A DNA stretch of 64,000 bases from Ewingella americana (GCF_006438725.1 NZ_RCZD01000007.1:186001-250000); one strand, 5' to 3'. Positions 43,691 through 54,730 are shown, numbered from the stretch's first letter. A program made the numbers and translations. The notes: generated by a model not told the origin, from the letters alone.

Positions 43691-44675
43691 GCCCGCTGGC
43701 AATACGCTGTAACCGGCTCTGTTCAAAGGTTTGCATACCGGCCTTCGAGCCGGTTTGCAAAATATCCACCAGCTGATGCGTCTTGCCTTCGCGGATTAAA
43801 TTCCCCACCGCAGGCGTGGAGGTCAGCACTTCAAACAGCGCCACCCTTTCCCCCGCGCTTCCCAATATCAATTTCTGCGCAACGATACCGCGCAGGCTGC
43901 CTGCCAGCTGCGCACGAACAAAACCTTTCTCCTCTGCCGGAAATACATCCACCAGCCGGTCAACCGCCTGCGTGGCGTTACGGGTATGCAACGTTGCCAA
44001 TACCAGATGCCCGGTTTCCGCCGCAGTCAATGCCAGCCGGATACTGTCAGCATCACGCAGCTCGCCGAGCAGCAAGACGTCCGGGTCTTCCCGCAGTGCA
44101 CCGCGAACCGCATCGCTAAAGGAGTCTGTATGCCTACCCAGTTCACGCTGTTGAATAAGGCACCGCTGGCTGCTGTGAATAAATTCAATCGGGTCCTCCA
44201 GCGTAATAATATGCCGGGCGCAGCTGCGGTTGAGGTGGTCAATCATTGCCGCCAGCGTGGTCGATTTGCCGCTGCCGGTCGCACCGGTCACCAGGATCAG
44301 GCCATCTTCACATTCAGTAAGATTTGCCACTACCGGGGGGACCTGAAGCTGTTCCAGCTGCGGACAACGCTGCGGCACACGGCGCAATGCGGCTGAGATC
44401 CCATGCAGTTGTCTGAAAAAATTCACCCGCAGACGTAACCCGTTGGCCAGCGTAATCGCGCTGTCCGTCTGGCCTTTATGCTGTAATTCGGCACGCTGTG
44501 CGGGTTCCAGCCAGGTGTCACTTAGCCACTGCATGTTTTCCACGGTGATTTTAACTGCATTCTCCAGATGCCTTAACTCGCCCTGGCTTCGCAACATCGG
44601 CAGATGCCCGGCGCAAAGGTGCAGATCGGAGGCATTTTGCTTTACACTAAGCTCCACAAATTCATCGATATCCAT
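43626..44675 (-). CDS. yggR: PilT-like ATPase YggR
   Basis: PilT/PilU-family ATPase of unknown task in species that lack a full type IV pilus; the pilus genes are not nearby. I start at [20 protein letters not shown] (349 aa; E. coli 326) because CAGGAG lies eight bases before. Walker A is GATGSGKST (about residues 119-127), Asp box LEDPIEF, Walker B LLLGELRD and His box [13 protein letters not shown]. The C-terminus is 65 bp antisense to yqgF. Divergent from yggS by 21 bp. Confidence 0.93.
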   Translation of the reverse strand: MDIDEFVELSVKQNASDLHLCAGHLPMLRSQGELRHLENAVKITVENMQWLSDTWLEPAQRAELQHKGQTDSAITLANGLRLRVNFFRQLHGISAALRRVPQRCPQLEQLQVPPVVANLTECEDGLILVTGATGSGKSTTLAAMIDHLNRSCARHIITLEDPIEFIHSSQRCLIQQRELGRHTDSFSDAVRGALREDPDVLLLGELRDADSIRLALTAAETGHLVLATLHTRNATQAVDRLVDVFPAEEKGFVRAQLAGSLRGIVAQKLILGSAGERVALFEVLTSTPAVGNLIREGKTHQLVDILQTGSKAGMQTFEQSRLQRIASGLISEVTPPLAGSIASQTSFPE

Positions 44676-44696
44676 TTTGAAATCTCCTGAGCCACT

Positions 44697-45407
44697 ATGA
44701 GCCTTAGCCAGCCACACACTATTGGTAAGAACTTACAGGATGTTCGCGAGCAAATCGCAGCCGCTGCACAGCGCTGCGAGCGGCCTCTGGAAGAAATTAC
44801 GTTGCTTGCAGTCAGCAAAACCAAACCTGCGAGCGCTGTCGAAGAAGCGATCGCTGCCGGTCAACTGGCATTCGGTGAAAACTATGTTCAGGAAGGCGTG
44901 GACAAGATTGCGCACTTTGCCGGGCATCAGCCCGCACTGACCTGGCACTTTATCGGCCCGCTGCAATCGAATAAAAGCCGTTTGGTGGCAGAGAATTTTG
45001 ACTGGTGCCATACGGTTGACCGCCTGAAAATCGCCCAGCGCCTGAATGAACAGCGCCCGGAAAACCTGCCGCCCTTGCAGGTGCTGATTCAGGTAAATAT
45101 CAGCGATGAAGCCAGTAAATCCGGTATTGCGCTGAGCGATGTTGATGTGCTGGCCGATCAGATAAGCCAGATGCCGCGCCTGACCCTGCGCGGCCTGATG
45201 GCCATCCCAGCCATTGAGCATGATTATCAGCGTCAGTTGGCCGTTTTCAGCCAGATGCGCAGCGCCTTTGATGCGCTCAGGGCGCGATATCCGCAGCTCG
45301 ACACGCTGTCGATGGGCATGACCGACGATATGCCTGCCGCCATCGCGGCGGGCAGTACGATGGTGCGAATTGGCACCGCGATATTTGGTGCGCGTGACTA
45401 CGCTTAA
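44697..45407 (+). CDS. yggS: PLP homeostasis protein YggS
   Basis: PLP-binding protein of the PLPBP/COG0325 family, needed for B6 and amino-acid balance; not an enzyme as far as known. The 236 aa match E. coli (234). The PLP lysine is in LLAVSKTKPA (Lys36-38 region), and the conserved phosphate loop near the C-terminus contains SMGMTDDMPAAIAAGSTMVRIG. It begins the yggS-proC-yggT-yggU-rdgB-hemW unit, 21 bp from yggR. Confidence 0.95.
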   Translation: MSLSQPHTIGKNLQDVREQIAAAAQRCERPLEEITLLAVSKTKPASAVEEAIAAGQLAFGENYVQEGVDKIAHFAGHQPALTWHFIGPLQSNKSRLVAENFDWCHTVDRLKIAQRLNEQRPENLPPLQVLIQVNISDEASKSGIALSDVDVLADQISQMPRLTLRGLMAIPAIEHDYQRQLAVFSQMRSAFDALRARYPQLDTLSMGMTDDMPAAIAAGSTMVRIGTAIFGARDYA

Positions 45408-45458
45408 GCAAATTCATCCCCATATCCAGACAGACCTCAAATTTAACGAAGGAGCACC

Positions 45459-46280
45459 ATGCAACATCGAAAATTATGTTTTATCGGCGCCGGTAACATG
45501 GCGGGGGCCATTATTTCTGGTCTGGTTGAAAGTGGCTATCCGGCAAAATTGATCAGCGTCTGCGCCCCTTCAGGCAAAAACCGTGACCCGCTGGCGTCGA
45601 AATATGGCGTAAAAAGCAGTGATAACAATATTGCCTGTGCGCAGGAAGCGGATGTCGTGGTGCTGGCGGTGAAACCGCAATTGATGGCCGACGTATGTAA
45701 AGCACTGCAAAAAGAGGTGGATTTCAGCGGTAAACTGGTACTGTCGATTGCCGCAGGCATCAGCGTCGCGCGCTTCTGCGAACTGCTGGGCAACAAACTG
45801 AATATCGTGCGTATTATGCCGAACACGCCATCCTTAGTTGGGCAAGGCATGAGCGGGCTTTATGCGCCGGAACAAGTGTCTCAGCCAGACCGCGATTACA
45901 GCGGCGAACTGATGACAGCGGTTGGCAAAGTCTGCTGGGTTGATACCGAAGAGGGCATCAACCATATTATTGCCGCCGCAGGCAGCGCACCGGCCTATTT
46001 CTTCCTGTTTATGGAAGCTATGCAAGCCGAAGCTGAACGTTTAGGATTCAGTACAGAAACGGCGCGTATGCTGGTAGAACAAGCCGCCAGCGGTGCAACG
46101 GCGCTGGTAGCCGCCAGCCCGGACACGCCGCTGTCACAACTGCGTGAGAATGTGACCTCCAAAGGCGGCACCACCTTTGAAGCACTGAAAGTTTTCACCG
46201 ACCATAAATTACCGAAGATCGTTTCCGAGGCCATGCAGGCCGCCATTACCCGCGCGCAGGAAATGGAAAAACAGTTCTGA
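45459..46280 (+). CDS. proC: Pyrroline-5-carboxylate reductase
   Basis: Final step of proline biosynthesis, NADPH-dependent reduction of pyrroline-5-carboxylate. The 273 aa fit the family. N-terminal Rossmann motif FIGAGNMAGAIISGL, PNTPSLVGQGMSGLYA, and the substrate-binding region LRENVTSKGGTTFEALKVF near the C-terminus. In E. coli proC lies elsewhere; between yggS and yggT it is typical of Yersinia and Serratia. AAGGAG lies seven bases before the ATG. An ERIC element follows. Confidence 0.96.
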   Translation: MQHRKLCFIGAGNMAGAIISGLVESGYPAKLISVCAPSGKNRDPLASKYGVKSSDNNIACAQEADVVVLAVKPQLMADVCKALQKEVDFSGKLVLSIAAGISVARFCELLGNKLNIVRIMPNTPSLVGQGMSGLYAPEQVSQPDRDYSGELMTAVGKVCWVDTEEGINHIIAAAGSAPAYFFLFMEAMQAEAERLGFSTETARMLVEQAASGATALVAASPDTPLSQLRENVTSKGGTTFEALKVFTDHKLPKIVSEAMQAAITRAQEMEKQF

Positions 46281-46305
46281 TTTAGAACGATTAATAAAAA
46301 CATTC

Positions 46306-46431
46306 ATGCCCAAAATCATTCGGGTTGCATCAAGGCGGCAACTGAGTGAATCCCCTGGGAGCATACATCAGTATGTGACCAGGGTTCGCGAAGACAGCCA
46401 ACGCAGAGGCAGCTCGAAGGATGAAGGGCAA
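46306..46431. repeat. ERIC (IRU) element between proC and yggT
   Basis: A 126-bp imperfect palindrome with ERIC ends (CATGCCCAAAATCATTCGGG and the complement near TCGAAGGATGAAGGGCA) and core GAATCCCCTGGGAGCATACA. It lies inside an operon, so it is transcribed as a hairpin. It also creates an in-frame extension upstream of yggT, which is not a real N-terminus. Confidence 0.9.
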
Positions 46432-46440
46432 AGGGGATAT

Positions 46441-46995
46441 ATGCTTACGCTGACTTTTCTGGTCAAGACACTGATTGACCTCTACGTCATGGTTTTACTG
46501 CTGCGCATCTGGATGCAGTGGGCGCGCACCGATTTTTACAATCCGTTCTCGCAGTTTGTGGTGAAAATTACTCAGCCGATTATCGGGCCAATGCGCCGGG
46601 TTATTCCTCCTCTGGGGCCGATTGACAGCTCATCGTTGCTGCTGGCCTTCCTGCTGATGACGGTAAAATATCCACTGCTGCTGTTGATTCAGGGTGGGGG
46701 AATATCGCTCAGTCCGTATAACCTGCTGTTCGGTCTGATTTCGCTGGTGAAGTCCGCCGGGTATCTGGTGTTCTGGCTGATTATTATCCGCTCGCTGATG
46801 AGTTGGGTCAGTCAGGGGCGTGGCCCAATGGATTATGTACTGATGCAGTTGACTGAGCCGCTGATGTCGCCTATCCGTCGTTTTCTGCCGGCGATGGGCG
46901 GTATCGATTTCTCGGCGATGATCGTGATCCTTATCCTGTATATGCTGAACTATCTGGGCATGGATATGCTGGGTGAGCTGTGGTTCCTGCTCTGA
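46441..46995 (+). CDS. yggT: YggT family membrane protein
   Basis: Inner-membrane protein of the YggT/DUF165-like family, role unknown though linked to osmotic or potassium tolerance. I start at [20 protein letters not shown] (184 aa; E. coli 188) behind AAGGGG, not at the ATG inside the ERIC repeat. Two repeats of the YggT domain are seen: [20 protein letters not shown] and [20 protein letters not shown], with about four membrane spans. It overlaps yggU by 16 bp. Confidence 0.92.
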   Translation: MLTLTFLVKTLIDLYVMVLLLRIWMQWARTDFYNPFSQFVVKITQPIIGPMRRVIPPLGPIDSSSLLLAFLLMTVKYPLLLLIQGGGISLSPYNLLFGLISLVKSAGYLVFWLIIIRSLMSWVSQGRGPMDYVLMQLTEPLMSPIRRFLPAMGGIDFSAMIVILILYMLNYLGMDMLGELWFLL

Positions 46996-47285
46996 GTCCG
47001 GTTTGCTGGCAGGCTGATGCGCTGGTTCTGCGGTTGGTTATCCAGCCCAAAGCCAGCCGCGACAGCCTGGTGGGATTGCATGGCGACGAATTTAAAGTCG
47101 CCATCACCGCCCCGCCGGTAGACGGCCAGGCCAATTCGCATCTGGTGAAATATCTCGCCAAACAGTTTAAAGTCGCCAAAAGTCAGGTCTGCATTGAAAA
47201 GGGCGAGCTGGGCCGCCATAAACAAGTCCGCATTACGAATCCGCAAAATATCCCGACTGAGGTCGCGATACTGCTCGCTGAATAA
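46980..47285 (+). CDS. yggU: UPF0235 protein YggU
   Basis: Small conserved protein of unknown role, 101 aa (E. coli 96). [20 protein letters not shown] and [20 protein letters not shown] carry the family signature. Start is a GTG inside the end of yggT, giving a 16-bp overlap and likely coupled translation; a shorter start is possible. Confidence 0.9.
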   Translation: MVPALSPVCWQADALVLRLVIQPKASRDSLVGLHGDEFKVAITAPPVDGQANSHLVKYLAKQFKVAKSQVCIEKGELGRHKQVRITNPQNIPTEVAILLAE

Positions 47286-47318
47286 ATTCACTCCAGATGG
47301 TCTTCAGGACGTTATTTT

Positions 47319-47927
47319 ATGCAAAAAGTCGTTTTAGCTACCGGCAACGCCGGTAAAGTTCGTGAGCTCGCTCATCTTCTGGCTGATTTCGGCCTCGACG
47401 TAGTCGCACAAACCGAACTCGGCGTGGACTCCGCCGAAGAAACCGGCCTGACCTTCATCGAAAACGCCATCCTGAAAGCGCGCCATGCTGCCGCCATCAC
47501 CGGCCTGCCCGCCATTGCCGATGACTCCGGTCTGGCCGTTGATGTGCTTGGCGGTGCGCCAGGAATTTATTCCGCCCGCTACGCCGGTGTTGACGCCAGC
47601 GACCAGCAAAACCTCGACAAGCTGCTGGTGACGTTAAAAGACGTCCCGCAAGGCCAGCGCAGCGCGCAATTCCATTGCGTACTGGTGTATATGCGCCATG
47701 CTGAAGATCCGACGCCGCTGGTCTGCCACGGCAGTTGGGATGGCGAAATTCTGTTTGCTGAAGCGGGAAAAGGCGGCTTTGGCTATGACCCGATCTTCCA
47801 GGTTCCGGCGCTCGGTAAGTCCGCCGCTGAACTAACCCGCGAAGAGAAAAGCGCGGTGTCGCACCGCGGCCAGGCACTGAAATTACTGTTAGACGCTATG
47901 AAAGAGAAATCACTTAATAATGCGTAA
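47319..47927 (+). CDS. rdgB: Non-canonical purine NTP pyrophosphatase
   Basis: House-cleaning enzyme that hydrolyses dITP, ITP and XTP, preventing their entry into DNA. The 202 aa compare with 197 in E. coli. [17 protein letters not shown], the N-terminal substrate motif, and [14 protein letters not shown], then [20 protein letters not shown] and FGYDPIF, with HRGQALK at the end, are all present. It overlaps hemW by eight bases. Confidence 0.96.
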   Translation: MQKVVLATGNAGKVRELAHLLADFGLDVVAQTELGVDSAEETGLTFIENAILKARHAAAITGLPAIADDSGLAVDVLGGAPGIYSARYAGVDASDQQNLDKLLVTLKDVPQGQRSAQFHCVLVYMRHAEDPTPLVCHGSWDGEILFAEAGKGGFGYDPIFQVPALGKSAAELTREEKSAVSHRGQALKLLLDAMKEKSLNNA

Positions 47928-49056
47928 GTTACCGCCGCTGAGTCTTTACATCCATATTCCGTGGTGCGTGCAGAAATGCCCGTACTGCGACTTCAATTCA
48001 CACGCGCTGAAAGGCGAAGTGCCGCATGACGATTATGTGATGCACTTACTGGCCGATCTGGATGCCGATTTGCATCTGGCCGCCGGGCGCGAGGTGAAGA
48101 CAATTTTCATCGGCGGCGGAACCCCCAGTTTGCTCAGTGCAACAGCCATGCAAAACCTGCTCGACGGCGTGCGCGCCCGTCTGCCGCTGGCCGCTGACGC
48201 TGAAATTACCATGGAAGCCAATCCCGGCACCGTCGAAGCAGACCGCTTCAGCGCCTACCAGCGGGCGGGCGTGAACCGTATTTCCATTGGCGTACAAAGT
48301 TTTAGTGCGCAGAAACTGGAGCGTCTGGGGCGCATTCACGGCCCGGAAGAGGCCAAACGCGCCGCGCATCTGGCGACCGACCTGAATCTGCGCAGTTTTA
48401 ATCTCGATTTAATGCACGGCTTGCCGGATCAGACGCTGGAAGAGGCGCTGGACGATTTACGTCAGGCCATTGCGCTCAACCCGCCGCATTTGTCATGGTA
48501 TCAGCTGACTATCGAGCCCAATACGATGTACGCTTCGCGCCCGCCTAAACTGCCGGACGACGACGCGCTGTGGGATATTTTCGAGCAGGGTGATCAGTTG
48601 CTGACCGCAGCGGGTTATCAGCAATACGAAACCTCGGCCTATGCCAAACCGGGCTATCAGTGTCAGCACAACCTGAACTACTGGCGTTTTGGCGATTATC
48701 TGGGCATTGGCTGCGGTGCCCATGGCAAGCTGACCCAGCCCGACGGGCAGATCCTGCGGACGGTGAAAACCAAACATCCGCGTGGCTATATGCAGGGCCG
48801 CTATATGGATAAACAACATGCGGTAGAAATCAGCGAGCTACCGTTTGAGTTTTTTATGAACCGTTTCCGTCTGCTGGAAGCCGCGCCACGTGAAGAGTTT
48901 GCGATTTATACCGGTCTGGACGAAAGCGTGATCCGCGCTCAGCTTGATGAAGCTATCGCGAAAAATTATCTGCTGGAAACCGATTTGCACTGGCAGATCA
49001 CCCAGCATGGCAAGTTATTCCTGAACTCCCTGCTGGAACTGTTTTTGGACGAGTGA
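47920..49056 (+). CDS. hemW: Heme chaperone HemW (radical SAM)
   Basis: Radical-SAM protein that binds heme and passes it to partner proteins; once called a CPO-like enzyme (yggW). The 378 aa equal E. coli. The iron-sulfur Cys motif [14 protein letters not shown] has the CxxxCxxC spacing, followed by [30 protein letters not shown] is a HemW signature. It lies at the end of the yggS-hemW unit; a bidirectional hairpin separates it from yggN. Confidence 0.95.
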   Translation: MRKLPPLSLYIHIPWCVQKCPYCDFNSHALKGEVPHDDYVMHLLADLDADLHLAAGREVKTIFIGGGTPSLLSATAMQNLLDGVRARLPLAADAEITMEANPGTVEADRFSAYQRAGVNRISIGVQSFSAQKLERLGRIHGPEEAKRAAHLATDLNLRSFNLDLMHGLPDQTLEEALDDLRQAIALNPPHLSWYQLTIEPNTMYASRPPKLPDDDALWDIFEQGDQLLTAAGYQQYETSAYAKPGYQCQHNLNYWRFGDYLGIGCGAHGKLTQPDGQILRTVKTKHPRGYMQGRYMDKQHAVEISELPFEFFMNRFRLLEAAPREEFAIYTGLDESVIRAQLDEAIAKNYLLETDLHWQITQHGKLFLNSLLELFLDE

Positions 49057-49064
49057 TAGCAAAC

Positions 49065-49096
49065 TAAAAATGGCTCTTATTGCAGAGCCATTTTGT
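49065..49096. terminator. Bidirectional terminator between hemW and yggN
   Basis: AAAATGGCTC and GAGCCATTTT arms with an 8-nt loop, then TTG on one side and A-rich on the other, between two convergent genes. Confidence 0.8.
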
Positions 49097-49110
49097 TGGA
49101 TATTGCGGGT

Positions 49111-49839
49111 TTACTTAAGATCGGCCAGCAGCGTCTGACGCTGCTTATCGAGCGATTTAACACGGTTGCAGACATCATCACCAAAGGTTTTAAAGTCCTG
49201 TTCCTGTTTACTCCACTCATTTTGTACTGCCTGTTGCAGGACGCCCAGATTGCCCATCACCGCTTGTAACGGGTTACCGCCGCTGGTGGCTTGCTTAACA
49301 CCCATTTCGTTCAGGCTGTCTTGCATTACCCCCCCCATGCTCTGCTCAAGTATCCGACGACCATCTTGTTTCACCTGCTCAACCGCCTGATGGTGGAACG
49401 TCAGACCATCGGTACGGTGTTCGATAATGCGGTTCATCTGCTGCTTCATCTGAGTGTTCAGCGTGGTCAGACGGTTACGCACGTTGCTGTCGGTACCCAA
49501 TTGCTGGACGATCACGTTGTCCATCGCGACACGGCCTTTCTCCAGATGCGCGGTGGCACCCTGGTCGATCCACGGCAGGTCACGACGCAGTGAAGCCTGA
49601 TAATCAATCGCTTCCTGGCGCACTTTGGCACTCAGGGTCACTTCTTTGCCATTCTGAGATACGTCACCATTGGGGGTGATCAGCAAGTTACCGCTGGCCC
49701 CCACAATCTGGACGGTCTGCGGCTTGATCACTACGTCATCTTTCGGGTTAACGTTGCACTGATAATCCGCCTGCGCACTCCATGCAGTCATTGCCAACAG
49801 CGCGGCAATGCCCAATTTAGTTCCCGTTTTGAATTCCAT
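49111..49839 (-). CDS. yggN: DUF2884 family protein YggN
   Basis: Exported protein of unknown role. I start at MEFKTGTKLGIAALLAMTAW, with a signal peptide ending SAQA-DYQC; total 242 aa (E. coli 239). The mature part begins with the DYQCNVNPKDDVVIKPQTVQ signature. GGGAGAGAAC precedes the ATG. It stands between hemW (convergent) and glsB (same strand). Confidence 0.88.
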   Translation of the reverse strand: MEFKTGTKLGIAALLAMTAWSAQADYQCNVNPKDDVVIKPQTVQIVGASGNLLITPNGDVSQNGKEVTLSAKVRQEAIDYQASLRRDLPWIDQGATAHLEKGRVAMDNVIVQQLGTDSNVRNRLTTLNTQMKQQMNRIIEHRTDGLTFHHQAVEQVKQDGRRILEQSMGGVMQDSLNEMGVKQATSGGNPLQAVMGNLGVLQQAVQNEWSKQEQDFKTFGDDVCNRVKSLDKQRQTLLADLK

Positions 49840-49864
49840 GTTCTCTCCCTTCAGACAGCAAAAA

Positions 49865-50791
49865 TTAAAATATTGAACGGCCAATTCTTTGCGCCAGCTT
49901 TTCTAAGGCAGCGGTTCCGGCCAAAGAGTTCCCTGCCACGTCAAGCTCTGGTGACCAGACTGCAATGCACATCTCGCCAGGAACGATGGCAATGATGCCA
50001 CCTCCCACGCCGGATTTCCCCGGCATACCGACACGATAAGCAAACTCTCCAGCACCGTCATACATTCCACTGGTTACCATCATCGCATTGATTTGCCGCG
50101 CCTGACGCGGGTCAATCAGCGCGTCGCCCGTTCCCAGTGGCTGGCCCTTATTGGCCAGATAGACGAAGGTGCGCGCCAGCTCCGTACAGCTCATACGCAA
50201 CGCGCAATAATGAAAGTAGGTCTGAAGCACAGTGATGACGTCGTTGTCGAAATTACCGAAAGATTTCATTAAATACGCGATGGCAGCATTGCGATCAGAA
50301 TGGTCGAACTCGGAACGAGCTACGTGCCGATCGTAGTTGATATCTGGCTGTCCGGCCAGTTGACGCACCACTTCCAGCATTCTTTGCTTGGGGGCCGTGA
50401 GGCGGGTTTGCAGTAAATCGCACACCACCAGCGCACCGGGGTTGATAAACGGGTTGCGCGGTTTACCCTGCTCGAGTTCGAGCTGAACCAGGGAGTTGAA
50501 AGGCTGGCCCGACGGCTCTTTACCAACGCGCTGCCAGATTTCACTCTCCTGATAACGGGTCAGCGCCAGCGTCAGGCTCAGTACTTTGGAAATCGATTGG
50601 ATGGAAAAACGGCTATCTGCATCACCGGCGCTGAAGGTCTCACCTGACGTGGTGCAGACCGCGATCCCCAGATTGTCAGGGCTAACCTCAGCCAGCGCAG
50701 GAATGTATCCCGCCACCTTGCCGCGACCAATCAGCGGACGAACCTGCGTCAGAATATCTTCCAGTAAACTGTTATCGAGTTCAGTGCCCAA
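49865..50791 (-). CDS. glsB: Glutaminase
   Basis: Hydrolyses glutamine to glutamate and ammonia; serine-based enzyme with a beta-lactamase-like fold. The 308 aa match E. coli GlsB. The catalytic Ser and Lys are in FSIQSISKV (near residue 65), with [17 protein letters not shown] and [14 protein letters not shown] as other signatures. E. coli has ansB, not a glutaminase, near here. yggN lies just downstream. Confidence 0.94.
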   Translation of the reverse strand: MGTELDNSLLEDILTQVRPLIGRGKVAGYIPALAEVSPDNLGIAVCTTSGETFSAGDADSRFSIQSISKVLSLTLALTRYQESEIWQRVGKEPSGQPFNSLVQLELEQGKPRNPFINPGALVVCDLLQTRLTAPKQRMLEVVRQLAGQPDINYDRHVARSEFDHSDRNAAIAYLMKSFGNFDNDVITVLQTYFHYCALRMSCTELARTFVYLANKGQPLGTGDALIDPRQARQINAMMVTSGMYDGAGEFAYRVGMPGKSGVGGGIIAIVPGEMCIAVWSPELDVAGNSLAGTAALEKLAQRIGRSIF

Positions 50792-50812
50792 CGTCCTGCC
50801 TCCAGATGTAAC

Positions 50813-50836
50813 AAAGGTGCCAGAAAGGCACCTTTT
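50813..50836 (-). terminator. Hairpin after yggL
   Basis: AAAGGTGCC-AGAAA-GGCACCTTTT between yggL and glsB (both minus). The T run is short on the minus strand, so it may be only a weak terminator of trmB-yggL. Confidence 0.5.
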
Positions 50837-50866
50837 ATTTCAACGAACTTTATAGAACGATGGAAT

Positions 50867-51193
50867 TCAGTCCCACCAGATATCGAAGAGTTCAGAAACT
50901 TCAACATCTTCCATTTTATGGTCTTCCAACCATTTTTGAACCAGAGCACGGTGCTCGTCGGTACAATGACCGATATCTTGCAGGCAGATCAAACCTTCCC
51001 ATTGCAGATAGCCGCTGCCATCAAAGGCCAGTTTGTTCGGCTCGATCGCGCCTTCGATGAACGCGTCCAGTTGCTCGTCGATGGTTTCAACCGGGGTGCC
51101 TTCCGCGAAACGCCATTTTACCGAAAAACCCAGTTCCTGGAATTCGGCAATGTGTAACTTCTTACGTAAACGACGACTACGATTCTTGGCCAT
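50867..51193 (-). CDS. yggL: DUF469 family protein YggL
   Basis: Small conserved protein, reported to bind the ribosome; 108 aa, same as E. coli. It begins [20 protein letters not shown] and includes GFSVKWRFAEGT and acidic C-terminal residues. Its ATG shares one base with the stop of trmB (TAATG), so the two are coupled. Confidence 0.92.
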   Translation of the reverse strand: MAKNRSRRLRKKLHIAEFQELGFSVKWRFAEGTPVETIDEQLDAFIEGAIEPNKLAFDGSGYLQWEGLICLQDIGHCTDEHRALVQKWLEDHKMEDVEVSELFDIWWD

Positions 51194-51912
51194 TATTGCT
51201 TCCTCTCAAACATCAGATCCCATACGCCGTGGCCTAAACGCTGGCCACGCATTTCGAACTTGGTGACCGGGCGCGAGTCCGGGCGCGGTACATAATTATT
51301 TTCCTGCGACAGGTTATGCCAGTTTTCAAGGCTGGTCATCACCTCAAGCATATGTTCGGCATACGGCTCCCAATCGGTTGCCATGTGGAATACACCGCCC
51401 ACTTTTAGTTTACTGCGCAGCAGTTCAACGAAGACCGGCTGAACGATGCGGCGCTTATTATGACGCGCTTTGTGCCACGGGTCAGGAAAGAATAACTGCA
51501 CCATATCCAGCGAGCCATCAGGAATCATTTTTTCCAACACTTCTACCGCGTCGTGACACATTACGCGCAGGTTGTTGACCCCCTCTTCCTGCGCCGTTGC
51601 CAGACAGGCACCGACGCCTGGCGAGTGAACTTCAATGCCGATGAAGTTCTGCTCAGGTTTCTGCCCGGCCATGGTCACCAGCGACGTGCCCATACCAAAA
51701 CCGATTTCCAGCACGACAGGGGCAGTGCGGCCAAACAACGCGTCAATGTCCAACGGTTCTGCCTGATATTCAACGCCCATCACCGGCCAAAGAGTGTCGA
51801 GCGCGTGTTGCTGACCTTTGGTCAGGCGGCCCTGACGGCGAACAAAACTGCGGATACGGCGCATAGAGCGACCGTTCTCATCGAACTCAGGGGAAACGAC
51901 GTCGTTTTTCAT
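51193..51912 (-). CDS. trmB: tRNA (guanine-N7)-methyltransferase
   Basis: SAM-dependent m7G46 methyltransferase for tRNA. The 239 aa equal E. coli. [14 protein letters not shown] is the SAM-binding motif [20 protein letters not shown] is the family signature; [20 protein letters not shown] ends the protein. Divergent from mutY, with yggL overlapping by one base. Confidence 0.96.
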   Translation of the reverse strand: MKNDVVSPEFDENGRSMRRIRSFVRRQGRLTKGQQHALDTLWPVMGVEYQAEPLDIDALFGRTAPVVLEIGFGMGTSLVTMAGQKPEQNFIGIEVHSPGVGACLATAQEEGVNNLRVMCHDAVEVLEKMIPDGSLDMVQLFFPDPWHKARHNKRRIVQPVFVELLRSKLKVGGVFHMATDWEPYAEHMLEVMTSLENWHNLSQENNYVPRPDSRPVTKFEMRGQRLGHGVWDLMFERKQ

Positions 51913-52129
51913 AGGGCTTTCACTCTATTGGGCAATGCTGTTCTCAGCATTGCGCGGTTGGGCAGTAGCGATTAGGCAACAAATCAAGGAATGGCGCATT
52001 ATCCAAACCTCCGCATGATAAGCAAGCCTTGTGGGCAGAAACAGGTCGGAAACTTCCGGTTTACACCCTTCGGAGTCTGTGATGTGATCCCGCCCTGACT
52101 TTTCACCCTGCCGGATTTGTCGCTCACCC

Positions 52130-53191
52130 ATGATACAAAATTTCGCGCCGCTGGTGCTGGACTGGTACCAACGCTATGGACGTAAGACGCTGCCGTGGCA
52201 GTTGGAAAAAACGCCCTACAAAGTATGGCTCTCAGAGGTGATGTTGCAACAAACACAGGTTGCGACCGTCATTCCCTATTTTGACCGTTTTATAGCACGT
52301 TTTCCTACCGTAAATGACCTGGCCGTTGCACCGCAGGATGAAGTGTTACACCTGTGGACCGGGCTTGGTTATTACGCTCGTGCGCGCAATTTGCATAAAG
52401 CTGCGCAGACAATCGCCACCGTGCATGGCGGCATTTTCCCGACTGACTTCGAGGCAGTCAATGCGCTGCCCGGCATTGGCCGTTCCACCGCCGGTGCGGT
52501 GCTGTCGCTCTCTTTGGGCCAGCATCACCCTATTCTCGACGGCAACGTGAAGCGCGTGCTGTCGCGTTGTTATGCCGTTGACGGCTGGCCGGGGGAGAAG
52601 AAAGTCGAAAATCGCTTATGGCAAATAGCCGAAGACGTAACGCCCGTCAAGGGTGTGGAACAGTTTAATCAGGCGATGATGGACCTGGGCGCGATGATTT
52701 GTACCCGCTCCAAACCCAAGTGCGAGCTGTGCCCACTGAAAACGCGTTGCGAAGCTTATGCGCATAATAGTTGGTCGCAATATCCCGGTAAGAAACCGAA
52801 GAAAACCTTGCCCGAAAGAACCGCATTTATGCTGATGATCCAGCACGATGACGGCGTCTGGCTGGAGCAACGCCCACCTGTCGGACTATGGGGCGGATTA
52901 TTCTGCTTCCCGCAGTTTGCAAGTATCGATGAGCTGGAAAGCGGCGTAAAAAAATATGGTGCCACCCTGAATCAGCTGGAGCAGCAGACGGCTTTTCGTC
53001 ACACTTTCAGCCATTTCCATTTGGATATCGTCCCGATGTGGCTAAATCAGCACTCAACACCGGGTTGCATGGATGAAGGTGCGGGTCTCTGGTATAACTT
53101 AGCGCAACCACAATCCGTCGGGCTGGCCGCGCCGGTTGAACGTTTACTTACTCAACTGGCAAAAGAGCACTTGAGCCAGCTAGCTAAATAA
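52130..53191 (+). CDS. mutY: Adenine DNA glycosylase MutY
   Basis: Removes adenine paired with 8-oxoguanine. The 353 aa compare with 350 in E. coli. [20 protein letters not shown] contains the catalytic Glu, and the helix-hairpin-helix [20 protein letters not shown] is followed by the catalytic Asp ([10 protein letters not shown]). The iron-sulfur cluster Cys are in [18 protein letters not shown] (C-x6-C-x2-C-x5-C). A C-terminal NUDIX-like domain reads 8-oxoG. yggX follows ten bases after. Confidence 0.96.
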   Translation: MIQNFAPLVLDWYQRYGRKTLPWQLEKTPYKVWLSEVMLQQTQVATVIPYFDRFIARFPTVNDLAVAPQDEVLHLWTGLGYYARARNLHKAAQTIATVHGGIFPTDFEAVNALPGIGRSTAGAVLSLSLGQHHPILDGNVKRVLSRCYAVDGWPGEKKVENRLWQIAEDVTPVKGVEQFNQAMMDLGAMICTRSKPKCELCPLKTRCEAYAHNSWSQYPGKKPKKTLPERTAFMLMIQHDDGVWLEQRPPVGLWGGLFCFPQFASIDELESGVKKYGATLNQLEQQTAFRHTFSHFHLDIVPMWLNQHSTPGCMDEGAGLWYNLAQPQSVGLAAPVERLLTQLAKEHLSQLAK

Positions 53192-53200
53192 GGAATCAGT

Positions 53201-53473
53201 ATGAGCAGAACGATTTTTTGCACTTTTTTAAAACGTGATGCGGAAGGCCAGGACTTCCAGCTTTATCCGGGCGAGATTGGCAAGCGCATCTTTAATGAGA
53301 TTTCGAAAGAAGCCTGGTCGCAGTGGATGAGCAAACAGACCATGCTGATCAATGAGAAAAAACTCAGCATGATGAATCCTGATGACCGCAAGTTGCTGGA
53401 GCAGGAGATGGTGAATTTCCTGTTTGAAGGACAAGACGTGCATATTGAAGGTTATACGCCGCCGTCAAAATAA
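53201..53473 (+). CDS. yggX: Fe(2+)-trafficking protein YggX
   Basis: Small protein linked to iron-sulfur repair under oxidative stress, part of the SoxRS response in E. coli. The 90 aa (E. coli 91) start [16 protein letters not shown], with the key Cys7. Co-transcribed with mutY and followed by mltC, the conserved trio. Confidence 0.94.
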   Translation: MSRTIFCTFLKRDAEGQDFQLYPGEIGKRIFNEISKEAWSQWMSKQTMLINEKKLSMMNPDDRKLLEQEMVNFLFEGQDVHIEGYTPPSK

Positions 53474-53553
53474 TCAGTTATCCCTTATTTCTTCTGCCGG
53501 GCTACGCCATGTACGCGCCAGCCCGTCATCTTTCATCACGATACGGTTTTAAG

Positions 53554-54633
53554 ATGAAGAAAATTTTTGCGCTGTTGGTCATCGCTCCCCTGCTTATCTC
53601 CTGCTCGGGCAGCAAGAAAGACTCGTTTAATGAAGCTTATGTCAAGGATACCAACGGCTTCGATATTTTGATGGGCCAGTTCGCCCACAATATCGAGAAC
53701 ATCTGGGGACTGAATGAAGTCCTGATCGCCGGGCCTAAAGACTACGTAAAATACAGCGATCAATACTACACCCGTAGCCACATCAACTTTGATGCGGGTA
53801 CCATCACTATCGAAACCATCGCCGGTACCAATCCGACGGCCAACCTGCGTCAGGCAATCATCAGCACGTTGCTGGTCGGTGAAGATCCGGGCAACGTTGA
53901 CCTTTATTCGGACGCCAACGACATTGAAATTAGCCGTGAGCCGATGCTCTACGGCCAGGTGCTGGACAACACCGGCAAGCCTATGCGCTGGGAAGGCCGC
54001 GCCGCCAACTTTGCCGATTATCTGATTCAAAACAAGCTGATGCGCCGCCAGTCCGGTCTGCACATCATCTATTCCGTCACGATCCAGATGGTGCCAAACC
54101 ACCTGAATCAGCGTGCGCATAAATATCTGCCGATGATCCGCGAAGCATCCGCCAAATACGGCGTCGATCAGTCGCTGATACTCGCGATCATGCAGACTGA
54201 ATCGGCCTTTAACCCGTACGCGGTCAGTAACGCTGACGCTCTCGGTCTGATGCAGGTCGTGCAGCATTCTGCCGGCGTTGACGTGTTTAAATCAGAAGGG
54301 AAATGGGGCAAACCAAGCCGCAGCTATCTGTTTGATCCACAAAATAACATCAACACAGGTACCGCGTATCTGGCGATGTTGCAAAACGTTTATCTCGCTA
54401 ATATTAACAACCCAACGTCTAAGCGTTATGCGGTGATCACCGCCTATAATGGCGGCGCAGGCAGCGTATTACGCGTGTTCAGCAGTAATAAAACTCAGGC
54501 GTTTAACATCATCAACACAATGGCGCCAGGGGATGTTTACACCACGTTGACCACTAAACATCCATCCGGTGAGTCACGCCGTTATCTGTATAAAGTGAAT
54601 AACACTCAGAAAAGCTATCGCCGCATCGACTAA
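53554..54633 (+). CDS. mltC: Membrane-bound lytic transglycosylase C
   Basis: Outer-membrane lipoprotein that cleaves peptidoglycan glycan chains. I start at [20 protein letters not shown]; the lipobox LISC gives Cys17. Total 359 aa, equal to E. coli. An N-terminal DUF3393 domain precedes the SLT domain, with catalytic Glu in [17 protein letters not shown] and [13 protein letters not shown] near the end. It is convergent with speC. Confidence 0.95.
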   Translation: MKKIFALLVIAPLLISCSGSKKDSFNEAYVKDTNGFDILMGQFAHNIENIWGLNEVLIAGPKDYVKYSDQYYTRSHINFDAGTITIETIAGTNPTANLRQAIISTLLVGEDPGNVDLYSDANDIEISREPMLYGQVLDNTGKPMRWEGRAANFADYLIQNKLMRRQSGLHIIYSVTIQMVPNHLNQRAHKYLPMIREASAKYGVDQSLILAIMQTESAFNPYAVSNADALGLMQVVQHSAGVDVFKSEGKWGKPSRSYLFDPQNNINTGTAYLAMLQNVYLANINNPTSKRYAVITAYNGGAGSVLRVFSSNKTQAFNIINTMAPGDVYTTLTTKHPSGESRRYLYKVNNTQKSYRRID

Positions 54634-54658
54634 CCCGGTCCGGGGAAGAAGCAACAAT

Positions 54659-54691
54659 AAAAAACGGAGGCACCTGAGCCTCCGTTTTTTA
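54659..54691. terminator. Bidirectional terminator between mltC and speC
   Basis: AAAACGGAGGC-ACCTGA-GCCTCCGTTTTTT, with T and A runs on both sides; serves both convergent genes. Confidence 0.9.
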
Positions 54692-54730
54692 TGTGTTACG
54701 CAAAAACATTTGTACTGAACACTGCCCGCG

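Noticed and set aside
46306..46440. Upstream part of the long yggT frame
   Set aside because: Encoded by the ERIC repeat; yggT starts at 46441 behind AAGGGG and this fits the family length.
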